From contig NZ_CP011567.1 of the NCBI RefSeq assembly GCF_001655615.1, positions 930,001 to 994,000 on the forward strand: DNA of 64,000 bases. Reading direction: 5' to 3'. The position numbers and the translations under genes are program-made. Numbering within the stretch: the first letter of the stretch is position 1; every line of letters begins with the position of its first letter. Shown in pieces: positions 26,338 through 35,128 of the stretch. The notes beneath the pieces were generated by a model. The model saw nothing but the letters and a program-made list of their open reading frames with translations. It was not told the DNA's origin and did not search any database. Origin of the DNA: Pseudomonas sp. GR 6-02 (GTDB taxonomy: Bacteria > Pseudomonadota > Gammaproteobacteria > Pseudomonadales > Pseudomonadaceae).

Positions 26338-27654
26338 ATGTTCAATAAACGCTTGAAGCAGGAGCTGTCGGCTCTTCGCGAAGAACTCTCCAGCCTTCTG
26401 CAAGTCAAGGAGAGTCTGGAAAGCGAGATGCTGGTCCTGACTCTTGACTCCGATGGGCGAATTCAATCGGTCAACCAAAACTTCGTCAGTGAGATGCTCT
26501 ACAAAAGCAATGATCTGATCGGCCGGCACATCGAAGACCTTGTTCCGGTCCATGTGAAATCGGATGAATTCCATAACCGTTTCAAGGCCGCGCTGACCCG
26601 TGGCGAGCACTTTGCCGGCGCGGTCCGTTTGCTACGCGGCAACGGTGCCGAAGCCTGGTTGCGTTCGATCATGCAGCCGGTGCGCTCCTCGGACGGCCGT
26701 ATCAAGAACTTCTCGATTTACTCCAGCGACCTGACCCGTACCATCGAGGCGTCCCGTGAGCATGAAAACCTGATTGGCGCGCTGGTGCGTTCGACGGCAG
26801 TGATCGAGTTCGACCTCAATGGCAACGTGCTGATGGCCAACGAGCGTTTCCTCAGTGGCATGGGTTACAGCCTGGCGCAGATCCAAGGTAAACATCACCG
26901 CATCTTCTGTGAGCCAGAGGAATACAACAGCGCTGAGTATCAGAACTTCTGGCGCCGTCTGAACGCTGGCGAGTTCGTCGCTGATCGTTTCAAACGCATC
27001 GACAGCCACGGTCGCGTGGTCTGGCTGGAGGCTTCCTACAACCCGGTGCTCGACGCCAACAACAAGCTCTACAAAGTGGTGAAGTTCGCCACGGTGGTTA
27101 CCGATCAGGTCAATCAGGAGCAGGCTGTCGCCGAGGCGGCCAACATTGCCTACAGCACTTCTCAACAAACCGACCAGAGTGCACAGCGCGGAACTGCCGT
27201 GGTGACCCAAGCTGTAGACGTGATGCGTGACCTGGCCAAACACATGCAAACCGCTGGCGAAGGTATCGAAGCACTGAACGAGCAATCGCTGGTGATCGGC
27301 ACCATCGTCAAAACCATCAGCGGCATCGCCGAGCAGACCAACCTGCTGGCGCTCAACGCGGCCATCGAAGCGGCTCGTGCCGGTGAACAGGGACGTGGGT
27401 TTGCCGTGGTGGCGGACGAAGTCCGGCAATTAGCCTCGCGCACCAGTCAGGCGACCGATGAAATTGTCGGCGTCGTGCGTCAGAACCAGGACATGGCGCG
27501 CAACGCCGTGGCGCTCATGACTGACGGCAAGCTCCAGGCTGAACAAGGTCTGGCGCTGGCGGCGGAGGCGGGCACGGTGATCGTCGAGATCCAGGACGGT
27601 GCGCAGAAAGTGGTGAACGCAGTCGGGCAGTTTGCCAACCAATTATCGACTTGA
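26338..27654 (+). CDS. Soluble methyl-accepting chemotaxis protein with two PAS domains (BdlA-like)
   Basis: A 438-residue protein without transmembrane segments. It has a short N-terminal coiled coil, a PAS domain at about 25-130 ([16 protein letters not shown]), a second PAS at about 140-255 ([16 protein letters not shown]; the [19 protein letters not shown] and ASYNPVLD motifs) and a C-terminal signalling domain with the conserved hairpin [20 protein letters not shown]. The layout matches BdlA of P. aeruginosa, which links redox or metabolic state to biofilm dispersal. It is also like Aer-type energy-taxis receptors, but those are membrane-bound. The ATG at 26338 follows a GTG at 26329. 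Confidence 0.88.
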   Translation: MFNKRLKQELSALREELSSLLQVKESLESEMLVLTLDSDGRIQSVNQNFVSEMLYKSNDLIGRHIEDLVPVHVKSDEFHNRFKAALTRGEHFAGAVRLLRGNGAEAWLRSIMQPVRSSDGRIKNFSIYSSDLTRTIEASREHENLIGALVRSTAVIEFDLNGNVLMANERFLSGMGYSLAQIQGKHHRIFCEPEEYNSAEYQNFWRRLNAGEFVADRFKRIDSHGRVVWLEASYNPVLDANNKLYKVVKFATVVTDQVNQEQAVAEAANIAYSTSQQTDQSAQRGTAVVTQAVDVMRDLAKHMQTAGEGIEALNEQSLVIGTIVKTISGIAEQTNLLALNAAIEAARAGEQGRGFAVVADEVRQLASRTSQATDEIVGVVRQNQDMARNAVALMTDGKLQAEQGLALAAEAGTVIVEIQDGAQKVVNAVGQFANQLST

Positions 27655-27684
27655 TGCTATCTATCCGGCGCGGGTAGTCCTCAA

Positions 27685-27710
27685 AAAGGCCTACCTCCCG
27701 GTAAGCCTTT
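27685..27710. terminator. Terminator between the PAS-MCP gene and ggt
   Basis: AAAGGCCTACC-TCCC-GGTAAGCCTTT hairpin with one mismatch, flanked by A on one side and T on the other. It can act in both directions for the two convergent genes. Confidence 0.75.
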
Positions 27711-27729
27711 CCTCATTCCTGCGTAAGAC

Positions 27730-29592
27730 TCAATCCCCCAACGCTTCCCCCTCACGCCGTGGATCGGCCCCGCCGGCCAACGCGGCTTTCCCCTGCGCAT
27801 CCTTGACTCGAACAATCGCCTGAGTCCCGCTAGTCATGTCGATCTCGCCCACGCTGTGCCCTTTGTCCTTCAGTGCCTGAATCAGTGCCGGGCTGAACTG
27901 ACCCTGTTCCAGTTCGGTCGGGCCGTTGCGGCTGCCGAAATTGGGCAGGTTGATGGCGGCCTGTGGGTCGAGGTTCCAGTCGAGCAGGCCAATGGTGGAT
28001 TTGGCCACGTACTCGATGATCTGCGAGCCGCCAGGGGAGCCGACGGTGGCCAGGAACTCGCCGCTCTGGCGGTCGAAGATCAGGGTTGGTGCCATGGACG
28101 AGCGCGGGCGTTTGCCGGGTTCGACGCGGTTGGCGACTTTTTGCCCTTGCTCTTCGGGGATGAACGAAAAGTCGGTCATCTGGTTGTTGAGCAGAAAACC
28201 CTGGACCATCAAGTGTGAGCCGAATGCCGCCTCCACGGTGGTGGTCATGGACACGGCATCGCCCTCGTCATCGACTGCCACCACCTGCGAGGTGGAGATG
28301 CGCAGCGGCGAGCGGTCCGGCGCGTAGGCGACCTGAATGCCCGGCGGGGTGCCGGGTTTGGCCTGGCCCATGCTGCGCTCGCCAATCAAGGTTGCGCGGG
28401 TCGCCAGATAAGTCGGGTCGACCAGCCCTTTGACCGGCACGGGTACGAAGTCGGTGTCGGCAACGTATTGCGCACGATCGGCATAAGCCAGGCGTTCGGC
28501 TTCGGCGATCAGGTGCACGGCTTCAGGGGCTGGCTCTATGCCCGCTGGTTTGCTGGTCTTGACCGGTTTGAGTGGTGCCAGGGCAAAGCGTGGGTCGCGG
28601 GTTTCCAGGGCCTGCAAGGTGCCTAGGATTTGTGCCACGGCGATTCCGCCCGATGACGGCGGCGGCATGCCGCACACTTGCCAGCGTTTATAGTCGGTGC
28701 ACAGCGGCGCGCGTTCCTTGGCCTTGTAGCCCTGGAGATCGCTCAGCGACAGGCTGCCGGGGTTGGTATGGCCCTGAACCTTGGCGACGATCTCTTTTGC
28801 GATGGTGCCTGTGTACAGCGCGTCGGGACCTTCCTTGGCGATGCGCTTGAACACTGCGGCGAGTGCCGGGTTTTTCAGCTGTGTACCGACGGCTTTCGGG
28901 TGACCATCGGCAGTCAGAAAGTAGGCGGCCATGTCCGGTGAGCGCTGGATAAACGCGTCGGCCGCGATCAACTGATGCAGTCGTGGCGAGATGGCGAAAC
29001 CTTGCTCGGCGAGTTTGATCGCGGGCTCGAACAACCTCGCCCACGGCAGCCGACCGTGCTTTTGATGGGCCAGCTCCAACGCCCGCAACACACCCGGCGT
29101 ACCCACCGAGCGCCCGCCGATCTGCGCCTGAGTGAAAGGCATCGGTTTGCCGTCGGCTTGCAGGAACAGTTTCTCGGTGGCACCAGCCGGTGCGGTTTCG
29201 CGACCGTCGTAGGTGCGCACGGCCTTGCCATCCCACAGCACAATCAACGCGCCACCGCCGATGCCCGACGATTGCGGCTCGACCAGCGTCAACACCGCTT
29301 GCATGGCAATGGCCGCATCAATCGCCGAGCCACCCTCGCGTAGCATCTCCCGCCCGGCTTCGGCCGCCAACGGGTTGGCGGCCGCGGCCATGTGTCTGGA
29401 GGCGTGCTGCGTCTGCAGGTCAGTGCGATAACCGGAGGTGATTTCCGGCGCGGCCGGCAAGGTCGAGACCGAAGGCGAAGAGGGCGGGGCGTTACACGCG
29501 GCGAGGGTTAAAGCGGTGGCGATCAGCGAAAAGGCTGACAGGCGATAGCGGTTCAAGTGGAAGGCTGAGAACACGCGAGGCACTCCGTCCAT
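27730..29592 (-). CDS. ggt: Gamma-glutamyltransferase, probably a lipoprotein
   Basis: A 620-residue N-terminal-nucleophile enzyme that hydrolyses or transfers the gamma-glutamyl group of glutathione. The precursor is exported by a signal peptide with a lipobox-like LTLAAC (Cys-33). The autoprocessing and catalytic Thr is at 434 (RISTSQVVAVD). Substrate-binding features are present: ETAPAGATE, GGIAVAQILG, TTVEAAFGSHL, and the C-terminal GSPGGSQII. Self-cleavage before Thr-434 gives the large and small subunits. The listed ATG gives an Arg-rich start; a GTG six codons downstream is also possible. Near-identical hairpins flank the gene on both sides. Confidence 0.92.
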   Translation of the reverse strand: MDGVPRVFSAFHLNRYRLSAFSLIATALTLAACNAPPSSPSVSTLPAAPEITSGYRTDLQTQHASRHMAAAANPLAAEAGREMLREGGSAIDAAIAMQAVLTLVEPQSSGIGGGALIVLWDGKAVRTYDGRETAPAGATEKLFLQADGKPMPFTQAQIGGRSVGTPGVLRALELAHQKHGRLPWARLFEPAIKLAEQGFAISPRLHQLIAADAFIQRSPDMAAYFLTADGHPKAVGTQLKNPALAAVFKRIAKEGPDALYTGTIAKEIVAKVQGHTNPGSLSLSDLQGYKAKERAPLCTDYKRWQVCGMPPPSSGGIAVAQILGTLQALETRDPRFALAPLKPVKTSKPAGIEPAPEAVHLIAEAERLAYADRAQYVADTDFVPVPVKGLVDPTYLATRATLIGERSMGQAKPGTPPGIQVAYAPDRSPLRISTSQVVAVDDEGDAVSMTTTVEAAFGSHLMVQGFLLNNQMTDFSFIPEEQGQKVANRVEPGKRPRSSMAPTLIFDRQSGEFLATVGSPGGSQIIEYVAKSTIGLLDWNLDPQAAINLPNFGSRNGPTELEQGQFSPALIQALKDKGHSVGEIDMTSGTQAIVRVKDAQGKAALAGGADPRREGEALGD

Positions 29593-29673
29593 GGGATAAA
29601 AGGTCCAGGGACTTTATCGGCCGAAGGAGTGCTACGCAAATCAGGGTTCGCCCGCCACTTTTCTCGAGGCATA

Positions 29674-29706
29674 AAAAAACGGCCTACCTTTCGGTAAGCC
29701 GTTTTT
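29674..29706 (-). terminator. Terminator of the tRNA-Met gene
   Basis: AAAAACGGCCTACC-TTTC-GGTAAGCCGTTTTT lies just past the tRNA 3' end in its direction of transcription; the minus strand ends in a T-run. Its core is nearly the same as that of the hairpin at 27685. Confidence 0.85.
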
Positions 29707-29712
29707 AGTACT

Positions 29713-29789
29713 TGGTGGCTACACAGGGACTTGAACCCCGGACCCCAGCATTATGAATGCTATGCTCTAACCAACTGAGCTATGTAGCC
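29713..29789 (-). tRNA. tRNA-Met (CAT), elongator type
   Basis: The minus strand folds as a complete 77-base tRNA with the acceptor stem GGCTACA/TGTAGCC, D-arm AGCTCAGTTGGTTAGAGC, anticodon stem-loop TAGCA-TTCATAA-TGCTG with anticodon CAT, and TPsiC arm GGGGTTCAAGTCCC. The 3' CCA is encoded. The acceptor begins with a paired G-C, so this is the elongator rather than the initiator form. Confidence 0.95.
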
Positions 29790-29871
29790 AAGTGGCGCGC
29801 ATTATTCACCTGGAACGACGATGCGTCAAGCGTAAATCTAAAATATTTCTCCACGCTTTCAACCGCTTATC

Positions 29872-29899
29872 CCGCTGACCCGAAAAATCGGGTCAGCGG
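29872..29899. terminator. Perfect 12-base hairpin after the minus-strand MCP gene
   Basis: CCGCTGACCCGA-AAAA-TCGGGTCAGCGG lies seven bases past the MCP stop codon. There is no clear T-run on the minus strand, so termination may be weak. Confidence 0.6.
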
Positions 29900-29905
29900 A
29901 GGGCA

Positions 29906-31963
29906 TCAACCGAGCTGAAATCTCCCGGTATTCGCACTCAAGGCCTTGCTGCCCTGGCTCAAGGTGTCCGCGGCGAGGTTCACCGCCCGCGCGCCTTCGA
30001 GCAAGCGTACCGCCGCCTGATCGACTTGCTGGATGTTGCCGCTGACTTCATCGGCGGTACTCGCTTGCTCTTCGACGGCGGTGGCGATTTGCGCCAGGGT
30101 GTCTGTGACGCTTTGCACCGCGCTGGCGATTTCCCCCAGGCGTTCGCCGAGACCGGTGACGGCTTGCGCATCCGATTGCGCCTGGCCGCAGGCGGCTTCC
30201 ATCAGGCTTACCGCTTCGTTCACGGTGCTGCGCAGGCTGTCGACGGTGCCGGCGATCTGCGCGGTGGAGGACTGGGTGCGTTGCGACAGGCTGCGCACTT
30301 CATCGGCCACCACCGCAAAGCCGCGACCTTGCTCGCCAGCCCGTGCGGCCTCGATGGCGGCGTTGAGGGCCAGCAGGTTGGTCTGCTCGGCCACGCCGCG
30401 AATGGTATCGACCACCAATTGAATCTGCTGCCCTTGCTCGCTGACCCGACCCAGTGCCGCCGCCGTGTCATTCAACCGCTGATTGAGTTGCTGAATACTC
30501 GCTGTCGTACGCTGGCTGTCACGGCTGCTATCGGCGGCGATGCGCTGGGTGTGCTGAGCGCTGCCAGACGCCTGTTCGCAACTCTGGGCGACCCCTTGGG
30601 AGGTCGCGGCCAATTGCGTGGCCGCGGCGGCGATCTGGCTGATCTGCAACTGCTGGGCTTCGACTTCGCCAAGGGCACCGCTGGAGTGATCGTTGAGGGT
30701 GCGCACCGCGTTGCTCAACTGCAGGGTTTCGTGATCGACTCCCAGCAAACTGTTGCGCAGTTGCACCACGGCGACGTTAAGCGAGGTGCTGATCGCCGCC
30801 AGTTCGTCGCGCCCCTGAACCGGTACTTGCAGGCTCAGGTTGCCGTCGCGCAGAGCTTCGGCCAGCAGTGTGATGCCGCTGGCGCTGCGACGGATCGAGG
30901 CCTGTAAACAGATGAACAGGTACAGCGCGGCTAATAGCAGGCAGCCAAAAATCGTCGCCACCAGGATGAACTGGCGGATGGCCGAACTGTGGTAATAATC
31001 CAGCCGTTGATCCAGAGAAACCAGCGATTGCTGGCGCAACGAGGCAAGGTTACCGAGGAGGGCGTCGAGACTGCGTTCGAAGTCTTCGGGCTTGAGGTTG
31101 ATGCTGCCACCGAAGACGCCGTCGTCCAGCACTTTCAAACCGGTATCCAGCTGCTTGAGGCTGTCATGGTACTGCCCGGCCCAGGTTTGCAGGGCGCTGG
31201 GCAAGCGGGCTTCCAGCAGGCTACCAGTTTTCACCAGCTGTTCCCGAGCATCGCCGATGCGGCTGCGCAAGTCGCGCAATTGCAGGCGGCTTTGCAGAGT
31301 GAACTGCCCGGACACCACCGAAGCTTGACCAACCGCGGCGAGGCGACCGACCCGTTCGATCAGGTCCGGTGCGTGTTGAGTGGAAATCTGCGTCAGCAGA
31401 TAAGTTTCCAGCCATGGCGCGAGGGTCAGGCGATTGTCCATGGCGATTTGTTCGCGCAAGGCTTGCAGGGCGCTCAAGGCATTGGTGAAGCGATCATAGC
31501 CGTCCGGCCACCATCCAACGCTGCTCAGGCTTTTCGAATCCAGGCCGGTGAGGGCGCTTTGCAGGGCTTGATAGCGGGTGAGGGTCTCGCCCTCGGCGCC
31601 TTCGGTTTTCAAGGCATTGCCCAAGTCTGTGATTGCTTGGGCCACGGCCGGCTGAACCGTGTCGAACGCTGCCATCGCCGCGATGGTTGCTGGCGTCGGC
31701 TGGCGATTGGTTTCGGTGGCGCGCCAGCGCGCGGCGCGGTCACGCTGGGCGGCGAGCAAGTTGTCGAGCGCATCCAGGGCAATCAATTGCCGGACTCCGG
31801 CGCGTTCGCCGGCGATCAGGCTCAACTTGTCACGATAGTCCTGGCCGATCATCCACAAGCTGCCTGCCAGCGGCAGGATAAACAGCAGAAACAGCAGCTG
31901 AAATTTGCGCGCGAAGCCGAAACGCCCCAGCAGCCCGATCCCCGGTGATAAAAAAGCCTGCAT
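29906..31963 (-). CDS. Membrane-bound methyl-accepting chemotaxis protein
   Basis: A 685-residue transducer. Helix TM1 (LLFLLFILPLAGSLWMI) is followed by a periplasmic, all-helical sensing region of about 290 residues. TM2 (FILVATIFGCLLLAALYLFICLQ) leads into a HAMP domain (RRSASGITLLAEALRDGNLS) and a long cytoplasmic coiled coil with the hairpin [20 protein letters not shown]. The helical periplasmic domain resembles the nitrate- and pili-sensing or four-helix types, not dCache. The start was set at the ATG with AGGAG upstream; the open frame extends 46 codons further without support. The ligand is unknown. Confidence 0.87.
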   Translation of the reverse strand: MQAFLSPGIGLLGRFGFARKFQLLFLLFILPLAGSLWMIGQDYRDKLSLIAGERAGVRQLIALDALDNLLAAQRDRAARWRATETNRQPTPATIAAMAAFDTVQPAVAQAITDLGNALKTEGAEGETLTRYQALQSALTGLDSKSLSSVGWWPDGYDRFTNALSALQALREQIAMDNRLTLAPWLETYLLTQISTQHAPDLIERVGRLAAVGQASVVSGQFTLQSRLQLRDLRSRIGDAREQLVKTGSLLEARLPSALQTWAGQYHDSLKQLDTGLKVLDDGVFGGSINLKPEDFERSLDALLGNLASLRQQSLVSLDQRLDYYHSSAIRQFILVATIFGCLLLAALYLFICLQASIRRSASGITLLAEALRDGNLSLQVPVQGRDELAAISTSLNVAVVQLRNSLLGVDHETLQLSNAVRTLNDHSSGALGEVEAQQLQISQIAAAATQLAATSQGVAQSCEQASGSAQHTQRIAADSSRDSQRTTASIQQLNQRLNDTAAALGRVSEQGQQIQLVVDTIRGVAEQTNLLALNAAIEAARAGEQGRGFAVVADEVRSLSQRTQSSTAQIAGTVDSLRSTVNEAVSLMEAACGQAQSDAQAVTGLGERLGEIASAVQSVTDTLAQIATAVEEQASTADEVSGNIQQVDQAAVRLLEGARAVNLAADTLSQGSKALSANTGRFQLG

Positions 31964-32283
31964 GCCCCATGACTCCTCTGGACACCACGCACCATTGGCG
32001 TGCGTCGAGGCCATGGCGACCGCGACTGATGTCCTTCTAAAAGGCCTCGAAAGTTCACCTTGGTCCGCTCTGTAGGCCGACTCTGTAGCGAAACTTCCCA
32101 TTCTCGGTCCCCTTTGTAAGGGGCCGCGTTGAAGCGGATAAGCAAGGCAAGATTCAGACCATGGCTTTGCGCTATCACCTTTTTTGAGGTCGTTAGCAAG
32201 CTAAGGGGATGGCGCGACTGCACCGAAAAATGGCACATTGACCGACCTGCCTGTGCGCACCCATCCGCAGTACGGAAACTCTC
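31964..32283. other. Intergenic region between divergent MCP and MFS genes
   Basis: This 320-base stretch must hold the promoters of the two divergent genes. It contains a weak GGCC/GGCC-centred repeat and short A/T patches (CACCTTTTTTGAGG), but no palindrome, RNA motif or gene that I can support. Confidence 0.4.
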
Positions 32284-33501
32284 ATGGCCATCAGCAACGC
32301 TCAGTCCGCCGCGACATCGACGCCCGCTCCTTCACAAAGCAGTCCGCTGGTCATGCGCATCATCGGCGCGGTGGCGCTGGCGCACTTGATCAACGACCTG
32401 ATTCAGGCGGTGCTGCCGTCGATCTATCCGATGCTCAAGGCCAACTATGGCCTGACCTTCACCCAAGTCGGCCTGATTACCCTGACCTTTCAATTGACGG
32501 CCTCGTTGTTGCAGCCGTGGGTGGGTTACCACACGGATCGCCATCCCAAGCCCTGGCTGTTGCCGGCCGGCACTGTCTGCACATTGATCGGCATTCTGAT
32601 GATGTCGGTGGTCGGTAGCTTTCCGATGATTTTGCTGGCAGCAGGGTTGATCGGCATCGGCTCGTCGACTTTTCACCCGGAAGCTTCACGCGTCGCGCGA
32701 CTGGCCTCGGGCGGGCGCTTCGGCCTGGCGCAATCGACGTTTCAGGTCGGCGGTAATGCGGGCTCGGCCTTCGGGCCGTTGTTGGCGGCGGCAATCATCA
32801 TTCCGTACGGTCAGGGCAATGTGGCCTGGTTCGGCGTGTTCGCGCTGTTTGCGTTGTTCGTGCTGTACCGGATCAGCCGCTGGTACGCCAATCACTTGAA
32901 CCTGTTCAAACTCAAACAAGGTCAGGCAGCGACGCACGGTTTATCAAAAGGCCGGGTGATCAGTGCGTTGGTGGTACTGGGGTTGCTGGTGTTCTCCAAG
33001 TATTTCTACATGGCCAGTCTCACCAGTTACTTCACGTTCTACCTGATCGAGAAATTTGACCTGTCGGTGGCCAGTTCGCAGCTGCATCTGTTCCTGTTTC
33101 TCGGTGCGGTAGCGGCGGGGACCTTCTTCGGCGGGCCGATCGGCGACAGGATCGGGCGCAAGGCAGTGATCTGGTTCTCGATCCTCGGTGTGGCGCCGTT
33201 CACGCTACTGCTGCCCCATGTGGACCTGTTCTGGACCAGTGTGTTGAGTGTGGTGATCGGTTTCATTCTGGCCTCGGCGTTCTCCGCCATCGTGGTGTAT
33301 GCGCAAGAACTGGTGCCGGGAAATGTCGGGATGATTGCCGGAGTGTTCTTCGGCCTGATGTTTGGCTTTGGCGGAATTGGTGCGGCGCTACTCGGGCATC
33401 TGGCGGATATTCGCGGCATCGAGTATGTGTACTTCCTGTGTTCGTTCTTGCCGCTGTTTGGGGTGTTGGCGATCTTTCTGCCAAGAACCAAAAAAGTCTG
33501 A
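32284..33501 (+). CDS. fsr: MFS exporter of the fosmidomycin-resistance (Fsr) family
   Basis: A 405-residue, 12-helix major facilitator protein. The region AHLINDLIQAVLPSIYPMLK in helix 1 and STFHPEASRVARLASGGRFG in the helix 4-5 loop are typical of Fsr, which expels fosmidomycin and similar small phosphonates when overproduced. The natural substrate is unknown. The ATG is preceded by GGAAAC. The gene stands alone, divergent from the MCP gene. Confidence 0.86.
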   Translation: MAISNAQSAATSTPAPSQSSPLVMRIIGAVALAHLINDLIQAVLPSIYPMLKANYGLTFTQVGLITLTFQLTASLLQPWVGYHTDRHPKPWLLPAGTVCTLIGILMMSVVGSFPMILLAAGLIGIGSSTFHPEASRVARLASGGRFGLAQSTFQVGGNAGSAFGPLLAAAIIIPYGQGNVAWFGVFALFALFVLYRISRWYANHLNLFKLKQGQAATHGLSKGRVISALVVLGLLVFSKYFYMASLTSYFTFYLIEKFDLSVASSQLHLFLFLGAVAAGTFFGGPIGDRIGRKAVIWFSILGVAPFTLLLPHVDLFWTSVLSVVIGFILASAFSAIVVYAQELVPGNVGMIAGVFFGLMFGFGGIGAALLGHLADIRGIEYVYFLCSFLPLFGVLAIFLPRTKKV

Positions 33502-33514
33502 ACCAACATCCCTC

Positions 33515-33553
33515 CACTGTGGGGACCGGCGAGCTCGCTAAGCTTCCACAGTG
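33515..33553. repeat. Small inverted repeat between fsr and the porin gene
   Basis: CACTGTGG and CCACAGTG are separated by 23 bases containing GAGCTCGCTAAGCTT. It lies between convergent genes and looks like a decayed REP-type unit. Confidence 0.5.
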
Positions 33554-33599
33554 TTTCGCAAGTGGGGCCGATGATTCTGTTCGGCCCAAAAAGCCCGCC

Positions 33600-34958
33600 T
33601 CAAAAAATCCACATCGGCAGATTCGCCACCAGGCGGACCTCGTCGTAGCTACCGTCGATCTGCCCGCCCGTGGCCCGATGGTTGTAGACAATGGTGCGAA
33701 ACACCGCGTTTTTCAGTGCTCCGGATTGCACCACGTACGCCACCATTAAACCGTTTTCGTCGTGTTTGGCATTGTCCAGACCCCGCACGTTGTAACCGGT
33801 ATTGCGCCCGTTACGGTCGCCGCTGTAATGGGTGCCGTCGATGTCCCAGCCTTTTGCGTGCCACAGACTGGTCGTCAGGCCCGGTACCCCTAAAGACGCC
33901 AGATCCAGGTCGTAGCGCAGTTGCCAGGACTTCTCGTTCGGGCCGTTGTAGTCCGAGTACAACGAGTTGGCCATGTAATTGCCCGTGGACTCCCAGACGT
34001 AATCGAAATACTCGTCGCCAAACACCTGCTGCCAGGCCAGAGTCAGGCTGTGGGCCCGGTGCGATGCGGTGAACGCCAGGCTGAAGGCGTCATTGTCGAT
34101 GTAGCCCAGGCGCTGCTCGCCCTGATCCTCGGTGTGGTAGTAATTCAGTGCAGTCTTGAGCGCAATCTCGCGCCGATCCCCGATCAACTGGGTCAATCCC
34201 AGATAGGTCTGCTGCCACATGTCCTCGAAGCGTGAGGTGTAGAGGCTGACGTCCAGACCGTAAGGGGTTTTGGCCATTCCTCCGAGGTAGGAAATACGCG
34301 ACCCCGAATACGCCCGGTTACCGAAGGTGGTGGTGAGTTTTTCGCTGCCGGTACCGGTACGTGGAATCGCCCGTTCGAAGCTGCCGGCCTGCAATGACAG
34401 CCAATCGAGTTCGTTGCTGAACAGGCCTACGCCCTGAAAGCTTGAGGGCAGGGCGCGATTGTCCTTGTAACGCAGAATCGGGTTGTCGGTGAGCAAGCGA
34501 CCGGCTTTGATTTCTGTGCTGGAAAAACGCAGCCGCAGATCACCGACACCCAAACGGCTCCAGGTCGGTAGCGCATCGCCATCGCTGTCCACCAGCACCC
34601 GATCGCCACCATTGGCGACACGCCCATGTCCGCGCTCCAGGTTGATGGCGCTGAACAATGAAGCGTCCAGCCCGAAGCCGACCGCCCCTTGGGTATATCC
34701 GGAGCTGTAGTTGAGCATCGCGGTTTGCACCCAGGTTTCACGGATGCGGGTCCGCTCCAGGCCATCTTCTTTCTTGATCCCCAGGTAGGTAGAACGTCGG
34801 GTGTGTTGGTTGGCATAGTAATGGCGCAAGTTCAGCCCCAAATGGCTGCCGTCGACAAAACCCGGGGCCTGGGCTTGAGTGGTCGGCGTTTCATCCGCCG
34901 TTACAATCAAAGGGCTGCCGACGGCAATGCCGGCCATCAGAAGTACACGAAAATCCAT
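33600..34958 (-). CDS. OprD-family outer-membrane porin
   Basis: A 452-residue porin with an N-terminal signal peptide (cleavage near residue 21, TADE) and a beta-barrel ending in the expected terminal aromatic residue (LPMWIF). OprD signatures include the early LGLNLRHYYANQHTR, LDASLFSAINLERG, and GRLLTDNPILRYKDNRALPSSFQGV. OprD/Occ channels take up specific amino acids, peptides or carboxylates. It is next to, but on the same strand as, the amidase of the accessory cluster, separated by a REP element. The subfamily and substrate cannot be set by eye. Confidence 0.9.
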   Translation of the reverse strand: MDFRVLLMAGIAVGSPLIVTADETPTTQAQAPGFVDGSHLGLNLRHYYANQHTRRSTYLGIKKEDGLERTRIRETWVQTAMLNYSSGYTQGAVGFGLDASLFSAINLERGHGRVANGGDRVLVDSDGDALPTWSRLGVGDLRLRFSSTEIKAGRLLTDNPILRYKDNRALPSSFQGVGLFSNELDWLSLQAGSFERAIPRTGTGSEKLTTTFGNRAYSGSRISYLGGMAKTPYGLDVSLYTSRFEDMWQQTYLGLTQLIGDRREIALKTALNYYHTEDQGEQRLGYIDNDAFSLAFTASHRAHSLTLAWQQVFGDEYFDYVWESTGNYMANSLYSDYNGPNEKSWQLRYDLDLASLGVPGLTTSLWHAKGWDIDGTHYSGDRNGRNTGYNVRGLDNAKHDENGLMVAYVVQSGALKNAVFRTIVYNHRATGGQIDGSYDEVRLVANLPMWIF

Positions 34959-35034
34959 TTCGATAAGTCTCTAGAGGAACAAATCAGGCGCACGTCGCTA
35001 ATGCTGTCAGTGAAGAAATTTGAGCGACAAAAAT

Positions 35035-35128
35035 CCTGTGGGAGCGAGGCTTGCCCGCGAAGAATGCACCGCGGTGTTTCAGCGATTACGCGTTATCGTT
35101 CTTCGCGGGCAAGCCACGCTCCCACAGG
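35035..35128. repeat. REP element overlapping the amidase 3' end
   Basis: CCTGTGGGAGCGAGGCTTGC pairs with GGCAAGCCACGCTCCCACAG at the other end, with an inner AACG palindrome around GATTACGCGTTATCG. It is the same type as 5013-5105. The amidase stop codon lies in its middle. Confidence 0.88.
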
